Positions 37,653-48,839 of a stretch of DNA of 64,000 nt are shown piece by piece. The notes below the pieces were generated by a model that saw only the letters and a program-made list of their open reading frames with translations, was not told the DNA's origin and did no database searches. The position numbers and the translations under genes are program-made. Where the stretch lies: contig NC_054082.1 in assembly GCF_017562075.2 (NCBI RefSeq), positions 1,591,050-1,655,049 on the forward strand. The letters run 5' to 3'. How positions within the stretch are numbered: the first letter of the stretch is position 1; each line of letters starts with the position of its first letter. This DNA comes from Anopheles merus (Eukaryota > Arthropoda > Insecta > Diptera > Culicidae).

Positions 37653-38587
37653 CTTACCTTTAATGTACGATAGCTGATGGTGGTGTGTTTGCACTCACTG
37701 AACTACCTGTAAAAATTAGAGAAACAGTTGCACATTTCTAACAAAAAACTAAAAAGCGAACTAAACTGCACGCGATTCACCGACCGTTTGTTTGTTGATG
37801 TGTGTTTTTTTTTCTCTTGTTTTGGCACGGTAAACAAACTGCTCCGCTGTCAAAAACGACCGAGCCCGAAGCGTGCCGAACGGTGCCGAAGTTTGAACTC
37901 CTTTTTCGAACGTTTTCGAACAAGCGCGGGTATATCCTTTGGGAATGTTTTAATTACTCTTCTAGCTCGACGACATCACAAAAGCGAGTTGCGGGATGGA
38001 TTTTTTTATTTTACACAAACCACTCATCAGTGAAAAGGTTGATAAAGTTGCTTTCTTTGCTTTCCAACCGTTCCACTGCGTGCGTTCAACGGTCAACGGT
38101 TGAAGTACCGAAACGTCAGTTGTGCTGTTGATGTGTGAGTGTGAAAAAGGACTGTGAACGTACCTCCGCTTCCGTGCACGGTGATCGATTCCAGAATCCT
38201 TAAATGCTTTCACACAGTGAGGAGACACTTTTCCGACTAGGCTTTAGTTGCAAAAGTAGTGAAAGCGTGTTTTAGTAAAACACACACGCAGAGAATGTGA
38301 ATGTGCCGACGGTGTGCCCCCGCCTCCGCCAAACAACAAACAGTGCGTTCCAAGTTCAACATGGTTTAATGGTGCGTCGGATTCTTCCACTACTCGGTTC
38401 CGTCCTGTGCTAGAGCGCCGTGGCAGAAAAATATGCGACCGAAACGAAGGTTTGTTTATCGTGTCGCACCCACCGAGGATACGCCTTTGTAAACTGGAGC
38501 CTTCTTTTTGTAGTGCCGCGTCGAGGAAGGTTGTAGCTAATTGCAAGTAGAATTGTTAGAACGCTCAGCAGCTCAAAACCCCCAAAC

Positions 38588-38611
38588 CGGACGGACGGAC
38601 GGACGGACGGA
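38588..38611. repeat. (CGGA)6 tetranucleotide repeat
   Basis: Six perfect CGGA units in the presumed 5' UTR, 43 bases before the SLC35G1-like start codon. Confidence 0.9.
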
Positions 38612-38654
38612 ACGACACCAGCATCCCGCGTGGGAAGTACAGCAACACGACAAA

Positions 38655-39767
38655 ATGCCCGAACATCTTGAACTGCAGCAGCTGGTGGACGGGGTGTTAC
38701 AGGGCACCACAGGCCACCGGTCCCTGTCCTGGCTGCAATGCTCCTGCCCCTATCTGGGCATTATCCTCGCTACGGTTTCGTCATTTTTCTTCTCGCTCTG
38801 CTCCGTCATTGTGAAAGGACTTGTTGATGTAAATCCCATCGAGCTGGCCACCTTCAGGTTCGTATGCGTATTCTCCATTTTGCTCTACCTACCAGCTAAT
38901 CATAACGCCTTTCGTTTCCATGGTTGCAGATTCATTGGCGTGTTGCTTCCCTCGATACCAATCGCAATCTATCGGGAGGAAACCTTCTTCCCGGAGGGAA
39001 AGCGAATCATACTCATGCTGCGGTGTTTCGTCGGTACCACAGGACTCATGCTTAGCTTTTACGCTTTTCGCCACATGCCGCTGGCGGACGCGTCCGTGAT
39101 TATTTTCTCGACGCCCGTGTTTGTGGCCATTTTTGCACGGCTTTTCCTGCGCGAGGCTTGCGGTATGTTCAATGTTATCACCATTATCCTGACGCTGATC
39201 GGCGTGGTGCTCATCACCAAGCCACCGTTTCTGTTCGGGGACAATCTGGTCTCGATAGTGGACGAACAGATCATGGAAAACAGCTACGACATTTGGGGCC
39301 CGGTAGCGGCCCTTTCGTCGACCTTGTTCGGTGCGAACGCGTACGTACTGCTGCGCGCCCTCAAAGGGTTGCACTTCTCCGTCATCATGTCCAACTTTGG
39401 CGCCTTTGCCTTGCTGTACACGCTTTTGGTGTGCTACTACATTGGAGCGCTCTGTTGGCCACTGTGCGGTACGGATCGGTTTCTCGTCATAGCCCTGGCG
39501 CTGTTTAGCTTCGGCGGCCAGATACTGCTTACGCTTGCGCTGCAATACGAACAGGCCGGTCCTGTGGCGATTGCCCGTTCGGCCGACATCGTGTTTGCCT
39601 TCATCTGGCAGATTATGTTTTTCAAGGAAACTCCTAGCCTTTACTCGGTGCTCGGGGCGCTGCTAGTGGTCAGCTCGGTCGTTTTATCCGGCCTGCGCAA
39701 ATGGGCCCTCGCGCTGCCCAGGGACTCGGAAACGAGGAAAAAGTTACATTTCCTCTACCTGGAATAG
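38655..39767 (+). CDS. SLC35G1: SLC35G1-like EamA/DMT membrane transporter (2 exons)
   Basis: Start ATG 38655 (MPEHLELQQL). The frame is open right through to 39767, but 38858-38929 (72 bases, GTTCGT...GGTTGCAG) behaves as an intron. Removing it joins TTCAG to ATTCATTGG in frame, and the spliced protein (346 codons) aligns with human SLC35G1 without a gap across ELATFR/FIGVLLPSIP...YREETFFPEGKRI, whereas the unspliced reading inserts 24 residues. About ten hydrophobic helices in two EamA-type halves are visible, with family signatures ADASVI.FSTPVF and VLITKPPFLFG and, in the second half, GGQILLTLALQYEQAGPVAI. Vertebrate SLC35G1 has been linked to ER calcium handling and organic anion transport; the substrate here is unknown. 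Confidence 0.87.
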   Translation: MPEHLELQQLVDGVLQGTTGHRSLSWLQCSCPYLGIILATVSSFFFSLCSVIVKGLVDVNPIELATFRFVCVFSILLYLPANHNAFRFHGCRFIGVLLPSIPIAIYREETFFPEGKRIILMLRCFVGTTGLMLSFYAFRHMPLADASVIIFSTPVFVAIFARLFLREACGMFNVITIILTLIGVVLITKPPFLFGDNLVSIVDEQIMENSYDIWGPVAALSSTLFGANAYVLLRALKGLHFSVIMSNFGAFALLYTLLVCYYIGALCWPLCGTDRFLVIALALFSFGGQILLTLALQYEQAGPVAIARSADIVFAFIWQIMFFKETPSLYSVLGALLVVSSVVLSGLRKWALALPRDSETRKKLHFLYLE

Positions 39768-41592
39768 ATACACTTAGTAGGCGTGTCGGAACGTATGGGA
39801 GACGCTGATACGCGTTCCATATTCCATTTTGGCTCAACCACTTGCAACAATGCATCTTTTTTTGTTATCTGTGTACATTCCAAACCTCGTTTTGTAAGTA
39901 GAGAAGATAAAAAACACATTTCCCAGAAGAAGGAAATTTCCAAAAGCAAATCAAATACTTTGCACGATTAATCCAACAGAATTGAGAGCAAAAATATCCT
40001 TACCAAATCATTCAATTTTAAACTCCAGATAACAAACAACGCTCTTAACAGTAAAACACATTCGCATCCATTTTATCATCGCTTGATCGTTCGATTCCAG
40101 ACAGCAGAGAGCAGAGAGAGAGAAAGAACATCAAGGGAAAATGTTTGAAAAAAAAAACCAACAAAATGATAAACTGTAAGACTTTATGACGACCAAAATC
40201 AGAACGTAGGTGGATAAGAGATATTTTTAAACGATACACATTACTCAACTATGGAATTGCTTTCCATTGCTGTTAAACCACCATCAATGGACCTAACCGC
40301 TAAATACAAATGCACACCCTCGGCCTTTTCAAAACTTCACACTCAATCGTGATGCAAATGGTGGAAGGATAAGCAAAAGCTATCTTTCTGCCGCTATTTT
40401 CACTTATTGACACTAATCCTAATAGGATCAGTTTTCCAAAGGGCGAGGGTACCAAAGAGGCAGAGAGAAACAAAGAGAGCGAGCGAGCGAGAGAAGCAAG
40501 AAGGTAGCAAGTTATGATTCTAGTCAAACAAACGTTTTCCGTCACGTTCAAAGGACATCAGCAAAGTAGTAATAACAGCAAATCAGCATCACGGATTACT
40601 AGGAAAACTCAAACGCTTGTCAAACAAAAAGAGCAGGAGCGAAAACGGGTTTCCCTGTCCCTGTTTCTTGTGTAATATGAAATATTAAATAGTTTAATAA
40701 AACTGCATTGTGATTTAAAGTGGTCTCCGTGATTCATGCCGCCAAAGAATGCAAGGATCATGCAAAGATTTTTGATACATAATGTTTTGTTTTAAGCTCG
40801 CCTCAACATTAACCCCTGTTTAGTCTCCCGATATCCCCTTTAGTTAGGCGAGAAGAATGTAACGAGTGCAAAGACACCTTGTTCCTTACATTCCCAAAGG
40901 CCGAATTGACACTACCACTACCGGATACCGTGCATGAAAATGGTGTAGTTACTCTAATATAGCGACAAAACCAAAGCTCACAGGCGAACTGTTGAAGGAA
41001 CTCTGTTGTACACAGCACGAACACGAATCACAGCATTATCTATTACTTAAAATAAATCCTCAAACTAAAACCACCGGCACTACTGCTCTTCTTAATCAGG
41101 GGTCTTTTATTTTTATTGCGATAGTTTATTCTGTGACTTAGGACAATTGCTTCAAATTTGGTATTGGTATAAAATTTATTGTTTCCTGTTTACGCTTTTT
41201 GTTTTCCATTGGCGATTGTTGAACCTTTTGCGCTTTGTATTGTTTCGGGGATTATTATTGGGAAATATCAACAACATTGCTTCTACTTTGCATCAGCACT
41301 GGTGACCAAGAAAAAACAAATACGCATCTATCTACGGTGACACTGTGTGTGGCATCCTATCTACCTTCCTTGACCAGCAAGTACGTAATATGGGGCGCCG
41401 TTAAATGCGTGCTCCTTTCACACTTCTTATCTTTGGAATAGCTTTCGGCTTTTTGCTTTCTTGCCTTAATTACCTCCATTACTCGCAAGCTAACATTTAG
41501 TGTGTGGTTTCAATAAATAAGGCACTATCAAACTATATCGTCTAAACTTATAAAATGCTTCCCGCAAGGCGCTTCTCGACCACCTGCAGCCC
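39768..41592. other. Convergent 3' UTRs of the SLC35G1-like gene and TTC39
   Basis: No gene seen. AATAAA at 40697-40702 on the + strand would give the SLC35G1-like gene a 3' UTR of about 0.95 kb. On the minus strand AATAAA hexamers at 41106-41111 and 41112-41117 are suitable ends for TTC39. AT-rich, with one short GA-rich patch near 40.12 kb. Confidence 0.5.
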
Positions 41593-44500
41593 CTAGTCCA
41601 GCCTCTTCAGCACGGTGTGAATGCGTACGCTGACGCGATTATCAAAATCGTAGTTCTTAAAGTGTTGCTGCGCGTGCAGAAGCAATCGGCGTGCTTCTGC
41701 TCTGCCCTCTTCGCCCGCAGTACCTTGGCGAAGCAGCAGCACGGCCAGTTCGTAGTATGCAAAGGCGGAAATATGCATATCCTGCTGCTCCTGGTGCTCC
41801 AACGTTTCCCGCATGAAGATACACTCGCGAAACGCGCCAATTGCTTCCTCGTAGCGGGCCAGACAGCTCAGACAGGCACCTAAAATCAACCGGGAGATTC
41901 CAACCATCGGCTCGCTGAACGCGTCCGTTGGTTGCGAACAGTCCGCCACCATGCTTGCCAGTTGCTCCTCGTTGCAGCTGCTCAGTGCATTCCAGAGAAA
42001 CAGCATCTCAAACACCAGATACTTCCAGTAGAGGGAACTGCTGTACTTGGGCTGCTCTCCACTTTCCGCCCTCGGCAGCTTTAAGCAGCGTCGAAATATG
42101 TACCGTTCGATTTGCGAGTCCTACAAAGGGCCCGTTAGCATTACATGAGAGCTACCCTGTCTTATTGTGCCTGTGCCTGTACACTTACCTTCTGCGGGGA
42201 GCGATTGATCAATTCCAGTATTTCTGCCCGCCATTTGACAAGGTTGGAAAACTGCCCAAACGAACCTTCACATATTGCGGTCAGATAGGAATAGAAACTC
42301 TTGGAAAACTGGCTGCACAGTCTAGGGGGAAGAAAGAAGACAGTTTTTTGTAAGCATTTGTGCACTTTCTCATACAAAAAGAAGTCTCTTACTTGAGCTC
42401 TTTAAAATTCCTCATCGCAGTTCCGTAGTCCAGCTGTATCAGCCGACACCAGCCGATTTCGTGCAGACAGAGCAACTTGATTTCCCGCTGAGCCGATGAT
42501 CGATAGGCCAGTTCGTAGGCACGTATAGCATCCTGAATGTGGGACTACAACGGAAAACAGATGTGTCACTTCTCTGTTATTGTTTCCCTTACCCTTATGA
42601 CTTACCTTTAACCGCTCGACACGACCCCGGAAGAACAGGAAAAGTGAAGATTTCGCAAACTGCTCGTTCGCTTCATCAATCAGCTCCTGTGCGGCGCTTA
42701 TTTCCATGCTCAAGTTTGACCCATCCAGTGCGAAAAACGGTGTCACAATCGTGTAGTACCATAGCAGGGCCAGCGTGGCCAACGGGGCGCGCATGTCGGT
42801 ACTTTGGCGGGAAAAGCTCAAGCACGCTATTCCCATTGCCCGGTCCCCTTCGAACCCGAGAAAGCTGATCAGTTTTAGCAAGCTCGGCGGCAACAGCGAT
42901 ATACTCAGCTGGAACACGCCATATCCGAAGCTGATCGCCCCCATCAGGCGATGAATATCTTCGGGCAGTATTTCGTCAGGGGCATGGGACTCGTCAGCAG
43001 GAGTATTAAACGACCGCCAGTTTGTGCTTGCTTTTGGTGGTGGCTGCATGCCATTGAGCCCGTTAACACGATGTGCACTTCCTTGGCCCAGATCCAACAT
43101 TAAACGATCCCGTGCAACGCTAACGTTCTCCAGTCCGTTCGTATCGTTGTGGTGCAGAGATTCTGTACTGCTCCCAGCACGCGAAGGGCTCGTAATGCCG
43201 ACAAAGTCTGTGGTGTAGCTTTTTTTCACGCTTCCACCACTGCCACTCGGATCGGACTCGCTCGACGTCAGCTCGCTAAATGACGACCCTTCTCCACGGC
43301 CAGAGTCTGGCAATTCAAAGGTTGTAGTTTTCGATTTGCGCAGAGCTTCAAGGTGCGATGACCTGTGTTTGAAATGAAAAAAAACAGATGATAGTGTAAT
43401 ATTTACAGAATCGGAGGATATTATCACCTAACAACGCATACCACTTGCTGGAATCGTCCGGAGATTGAAGCGTCGAATTTGGTACCGTCCAATCGGCCGA
43501 ACAAGGAGTGCCCAAGTCAAGCGAAACCCTCATCCCAGTACCACCGTCCTTCGACTGTTGCTGTAGCCGCAGCGGTGCCTGCGGAAAGGACGCTTCGCCG
43601 TCCGATTGCAGCTGTTCGGAATACAGCTGATAAATCTGTTGATACGTGTGCTGGTACACTTTCCACGCCTTGCGCAACAGCCAGCCGCCCTTGACGAATC
43701 CTCCAATATCCTGGCCCAGCGACACCAGTATGGCTAGGCACAGCTGACTGTCGGCCAAAATGATTTGCTCCTCCAGCGTCTCGGTGAGCGATTTGCGAGG
43801 CTCACTGGAGCCGAACAGCTTCGATCGAACCGATTTCAGCCAGCCAACGTCGCCCGCACACTGCTTCTCGAGTTCGCGTAGGCGCGTCTGGGCTTCGTTC
43901 ATCTTTTCCGTTTCCCACGATATCACGGCGTTCTGCAAAGAGAAGAGCAGAGCAGTGCGTCGGCAAATCTGTGTTATTCTGTGTTTGTGCGTTGTGCTTA
44001 ATTTTGCATGAAATTATATCACCATCCGCCACCAGAGCCAACAAAGCATGCTTTGATATGCAAACTAAGCCTTTTCGGCGGATGAGGACAATGCTGAGAA
44101 GGAAAAGAAAATTGGATTGAATTATTGAACACACACACACCGTGGTGCCATCAGCTTCAATCAATGCTAAAAGAAATCGGTCTGATGAAAAATTCAACTC
44201 ACTCATCTTGCGAATGAGACACGTTGCTGCTTTCTGTTTAAAATATGATAATGAAACACGTTGACTGCGTGAGTAATGCGATGATGGTGGGGTTTACCGA
44301 TAAAAGCACTTCATAAGGACAAGATGTCAACTTCATCGACGATTCAATTTTATCTACTGTGTACGAACCACACCACGTTCGGTGTGTTTGTATGTTCGAT
44401 CTAATGATGTTTCAAGTAGTGTAGCTATTCTACCTTAAGAAAACAATAACTTCTCCTATAAAAAGCGGGAACGTCTGTAGCTGGAAAGTACAGTACGTGA

Positions 44501-46423
44501 TACGTGTCTACTACTACAGCATCATGAAGTTGTACGCCTTTGCTCTCGTGCTATGCGTCGGTCTGGCCGTAGGTGCCGAGGTTGATAGTGTACCGGAAGT
44601 GCCATCGGACCTGCAGCTGCAACTGGACGAGCTGCAGCTGGCCGATAAACCAGAAGCTCCTCTGGATGACGCCGAACAACCTCTTCCCCCAAGTGACGAT
44701 GAACTGCCCGAAGATGCTCCAGAGCCCGTCCCAGAGGATGGATCACCCGACCAGGACCACCCAGAGGAGGAGCAGGAAGAGCAGGAGGCAGAAGCAGATG
44801 AGGAGGAGGCGGATGAATCCGAGTCCGAGGAATCGGAAGAAAGTGACGAGCTTGAAGAGGCACGCTTGGTAGCGGAGGAACTGGAAGAACGCCAGCAGGA
44901 GCTGGACTACCTGAAACGCTATCTAGTTGGCCGTCTCCAGGCCGTCGCCATCCTAGACCGCCGTGTTCGTCCTGCCGTGATTCGTCGTCCCTGGATACGC
45001 CGTCCGTGGATCCGTCGCCCAGGAGTGCTGCCTCGGCTGGTGCTCTAAAATCCCAGCCCTCAAGACCAACACCACGCAGTGAAAAACAGTAGACCAAACC
45101 ACACCACCAAACAAACCATCCCGCAACCATCAGTGGATGGAGTCGTGCAATAAAATTTCAATCCAATTTCCCCAGCAACATTCGAGTGTGCTAATTAATC
45201 TTTGTCACAAGACGTCGGGTTCATTCATTAGGCGCCGAGACACACTAAAATAGGGAACTCTTGCCTCTACCTCCCTCTAGCTTACGCTATTACGTCCCCC
45301 CACTCACTTATCACTTATGAGCAAACGTTTCAACAAAAGCGAAGCGTCCCGTAGGCGTCGTCCTCCCCCCAGCGTGTTGTTTGTTCGAGTGTAGTGCAAA
45401 CAGTTGTTGTCGCTTTTTTCGTTTACCCATCAAGGGAGCCAGATTGTATTCTGACCCGGCATCGTCATGTAGACCGTACGCTGGAAACAATTTGTCTGCA
45501 CAGACCACCCCGCCCCGGTCGGGGGTGGTGTGTATTCGTTAATGTAGCAACAATTTATCAAGTGACACTTCTAACGACGAATGTAACAAAACATGTGCGA
45601 CGGACGGACGGATGGAAGCCATTTCATCCAAACGGTTATATTATTGTTTCCTGGCCGGTTCTTGCCCCTTTAAGCAGAACGCAACAAAAGCACACGCCGA
45701 CGGAGGCTTCACACCACGTGTGTGCGTGTGCTCGGGATGATGGAGGCGCAAGGTTGCTTTCGTTCGCATGAAACGACAAAGCATGCTACATCACTAACCA
45801 TGGCAACCGATCCATGCATGGCCCGCCACGGCTTGAACCAAGTTTCATCCGGTGAGTGAGCACGTACCTACACAACAGGCAGGCCATTTCCACTCAATGT
45901 TCTCGGGTGCTTGTTTCTGACAAGGCGCATTTGCTATCACCAACATCGTAGCACTGCAAGGCTTCACTGCCCTTAGGGGTTGTATGCGTTCAGATGTTAT
46001 TGTTTTGCTATTGTTTGCAGTTGCGATTGTCTAGCAGATAGCAAAATTGGATGCAAACTATGCGAAAGTCTCTTAACAGCAGTGCACAAAGAAACAAAGC
46101 GATGCAGGAAGAAGAATGGAGAGAGCGAAGCATTCAAAACTGACCAAGAACAATTTGCTCTTTTAGTATGCAAGCTGTTTTGCAGCTGAGCTTACTGAAT
46201 GCTGTGCTTTTAGAAGACATTGTAGAGTTAAAACACTCCATTTACTTACCATGAACGAGATGAATGTGTGCCCAGCGACAATATGCACGCTGGACGGGCG
46301 ATCCTTGAAGCTGTCCTCCGCCGCCTTGGGCATGTTGTTCAGCCACAGGGTGATGCCCCGCTTGACGTACTCCCAATCCTGCAGCTCGTCCATCGTTTGT
46401 TCTCGCGCGGAAGCGGTACACAT
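41593..46423 (-). CDS. TTC39: TTC39 family tetratricopeptide-repeat protein (6 exons)
   Basis: Exons in transcript order: 46423-46250, 43932-43442, 43362-42606, 42544-42393, 42321-42189, 42120-41593, joining in frame to 744 codons plus stop. The N-terminus (MDELQDWEYVKRGITLWLNN, a TPR-like helix) is followed by long helices with FVKGGWLLRKAWKVY, the family block FGYGVFQLSISLLPPSLLKLISFLGFEGDR, and C-terminal TPR-like repeats (ELAYRSSAQREIKLLCLHEIGWC, LVFEMLFLWNAL, YEEAIGAFRECI). This is the TTC39/Iml2 layout. A Ser/Gly-rich, poorly conserved insert lies at about residues 230-310. Function is poorly known; vertebrate TTC39B affects lipid/LXR turnover. The first Met (46423) is used; a second in-frame Met ten codons later is possible. 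The first intron (43933-46249) holds a gene on the other strand. Confidence 0.87.
44457..44464 (+). promoter_or_regulatory. TATA box of the nested secreted-protein gene
   Basis: TATAAAAA, 67 bases before the start codon. An ACAGT initiator-like sequence lies about 33 bases downstream (44490-44494), leaving a 5' UTR of only about 30 bases. This compact arrangement is typical of highly expressed, tissue-specific insect secretory genes. Confidence 0.65.
44524..45048 (+). CDS. Small secreted acidic protein with Arg/Pro-rich C-terminus, nested in TTC39 intron 1
   Basis: Single exon, 174 codons plus stop, not recognised as a named family. Residues 1-18 are a clear signal peptide (KLYAFALVLCVGLAVGA). 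Residues about 19-110 are very acidic and proline-rich (repeated EAP, PED, EEE, ESEE). Residues about 111-144 form a charged amphipathic helix. The last 30 residues reverse the charge: they contain ten Arg and one Asp and carry a near-perfect repeat IRRPW-IRRPW-IRRPG. There is no cysteine in the mature part. It has its own TATA box and its own AATAAA (45149-45154), so it is a real gene on the opposite strand to its TTC39 host. Candidates are a cationic peptide precursor (acidic pro-region neutralising a basic tail) or an extracellular/cuticular or salivary acidic protein. Confidence 0.8.
   Translation: MKLYAFALVLCVGLAVGAEVDSVPEVPSDLQLQLDELQLADKPEAPLDDAEQPLPPSDDELPEDAPEPVPEDGSPDQDHPEEEQEEQEAEADEEEADESESEESEESDELEEARLVAEELEERQQELDYLKRYLVGRLQAVAILDRRVRPAVIRRPWIRRPWIRRPGVLPRLVL
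45149..45154 (+). terminator. Polyadenylation signal of the nested secreted-protein gene
   Basis: AATAAA 101 bases after the stop codon. Confidence 0.65.
45155..46249. other. Remaining part of TTC39 intron 1
   Basis: No supportable coding sequence or repeat on either strand. Confidence 0.5.
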
Positions 46424-48839
46424 TCCCGCAAAGGGTCCCGCGTATTAACTGGCTCGCTGTGTGACTCCCGGTACAGCGTATTCCATCAAGCGCCAATCAA
46501 TACACACGCTGGCTGTGTTGCAGCAAATTCGAGCCAATCGCACTAATTCATTCGGCCGCTCGCGCGTTATCGTTCAGGGGGGGGGGGGGGGGGGGGGCAG
46601 GATTTGTTTCATAACAAGCACCCGTCGGCAGTAATTAAACTCTGAAAAGACATAGAAACCCATTGAACGAACCATGAAATGAGCGGCTATCGAATGTGTA
46701 AAGCTCATTGTATCGACATCATCATTGCGTTGTACAAGTTTGAATCTTTAATGGCAAAAAAATCGTTTCCTGCCGTCACAATGGACGACGTTGAGTAAGG
46801 AAAGAAGGACCGCAAAGAATTCGTGCTCGATGGGCTTTTGTTCGATCTTGCAACGCTTTGTGCGGGAAATTGATTTTTTTTTTCTTACTCCAAGTCCCCA
46901 AGTCCCCAGGGGCGCGCAATATACTATTCCATGGCACGCAAATCCGCAAAGTACCCTGCTGTCTCTGCAGTAAATTGGCCACCGGTGAGGGACGTGAAAG
47001 CACCGTAACACTGTCAAAGTGTCCATCTAAAATGGCAACTATTTGGGTAGCGAATATTTCGGCAGTGAAAACAAAACCAAAATACAATACACAGTTTTGC
47101 ATGATTGAAATAGCTTTTCATACCCGGATACACGACTAGAAACGGACGTGAGAGCGGAAAGAAAACGTCCGGTTCCGGCATCCGTTCGAATCGAGCAAGA
47201 GAATTGTAATGTCGATGGAACAGCCCTTGATAATGATTGCGTTTGGATAGCGGCTACATTTCGATTTGCCATTCGATTCTAGAAATAGACATGAAATGAA
47301 GCACGAAGTGAACGAAGCCGGGTACACTGTCACATCCTGGCACGGGTTTAGGCTGCTGGATACTGCTCATGGTGCTTTGGACGTGGAAATTCAATAAACC
47401 TTTACAAACCCGCGTACAAACGAAGATGATGATGTGTTCTGTGTTCTGGGTGTGAAGGGATCGATTTTCGGATCGAATATTCAATGCATGTGCCACGACA
47501 AGTGCATACCAGATGAGCCAGCAGTTTAATAATAGCAGGCGTTGCTTCGGTCCGCCGAAATGTTGCTCCACGCCCCGTACACCACAGCAGAGCCACTGGA
47601 ATCTTCGTACTTTATGCAATCGTCACCACACACGCACTGAGCAACAAACACCAAAGCAAACGCAAAAGGCAGCACTGTTTTAAAACCTCGCTCGCACTAA
47701 CAACAGAGTGACGGTCCCAAAATTGGTAGGGCCACCCGCATGACCTCGTAGGGACGACGACGACGACGTCAACAAAAGAAACACACCATCCCACTGATAA
47801 CATGCGGTTCGGTTCACACTTTTACACCTTCACTACTTGTCATCCAAACGAAGCAGACACTAACACTTAAGCTACGCTTCACTACTTCGCCGAGGCGATT
47901 AGAGAAATGGATAAGGAAACGCGGCAAGGCAAGGCTTACCGTGTTTGCATCGCTGGTGTTTGTGCTGAAAGTACGCACCGCTACGAACCACTTAGGCACA
48001 CCGGCACTGAAGAGGGAACTGTTTTCACTAACAAATTCGAGTACCACCCGGGCGGTGCTTCGGAGTCAGCTTTTATTAAAGGGCCAAGCACGGGATTCGT
48101 CGCATTGCAGCTCCGTCCTGGTGTGACTGACTCGAACGACAACGGATAAGCTCTCCGTCCGTTGTACGCGGAACTCCTTGCACGAGGATGGTGAAATGTG
48201 ATCCGTGAGCGAGCAGGATTCCATGCTCTCGCTCTCTCGTTTTCCGTTTGACTCGCCTGCTTGATTGTGCCGGCATATGTTGCTCTCTGTTTTGGTTGCT
48301 TTCCTGGAATGGGGCGCGTGGATTACAGGCGCACACACACACATACACGCAGGGGAAATTATCAGCCCAAGCCAGAACCTTTTTTTTTACACCGTCAAAT
48401 CGGTTTTTGATAACAGCATTCGAAATACCGTTCGAATTAGAGCGACATGGTTGTGTTTATTTAAAAATAATTGCTGTACAACGAACAAAACAGAAATACT
48501 ATATCACAACGAGATGGTTTGGCCATCCTGCCAACACACGAGCCTGCACGAAATAGGATGTCCTGCTTGTGTACCTCCTTTGGGGGAGCACACCTAACCC
48601 TGATGCTACACAAACGGAGAGAAAAAAAAACAAGGTGATGATCTATTTTGGCATTGAACATGAGTGTTTTGACCCAATTACCGGGCCCGTGCCAAGGAAG
48701 CGGTATCAGTTGCGGATTAAAGTGTCATTGTCTAACCTAGCTGCCTAGCGAGCGGGAACACTCAGACTCATGGCTATGTACAAAAAACAGTGGAATACTA
48801 TGGCAACCCCAAGTGCCCAACCCGCCCAGCACCCGCACT
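46424..48839. other. Spacer between TTC39 and CANT1
   Basis: No gene with recognisable similarity in 2.4 kb. It should hold the TTC39 promoter and 5' UTR, and the 3' UTR of CANT1 at the right end. A minus-strand open stretch from about 48047 ending in a good donor at 47940/47939 could be a non-coding or alternative first exon of TTC39. This is weak evidence. Confidence 0.4.
46577..46597. repeat. Homopolymer of 21 G
   Basis: Uninterrupted run of 21 guanines on the + strand, 154 bases upstream of the TTC39 start codon. Confidence 0.9.

Larger units (their letters stand above)
37286..38654. other. 3' UTR of the WH2 gene and upstream region of the SLC35G1-like gene
   Basis: AATAAA at 37647-37652 is a good end for the WH2 gene (362 bases after its stop). 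From about 38.1 kb on the sequence has the character of promoter/5' UTR. No coding sequence is supportable. Confidence 0.5.

Noticed and set aside
38541..38654. N-terminal extension of the SLC35G1-like frame (from a codon at 38541)
   Set aside because: The first codon there is an ATG-less or weakly placed start, the segment includes the CGGA repeat, and the homologous proteins start near the Met at 38655.
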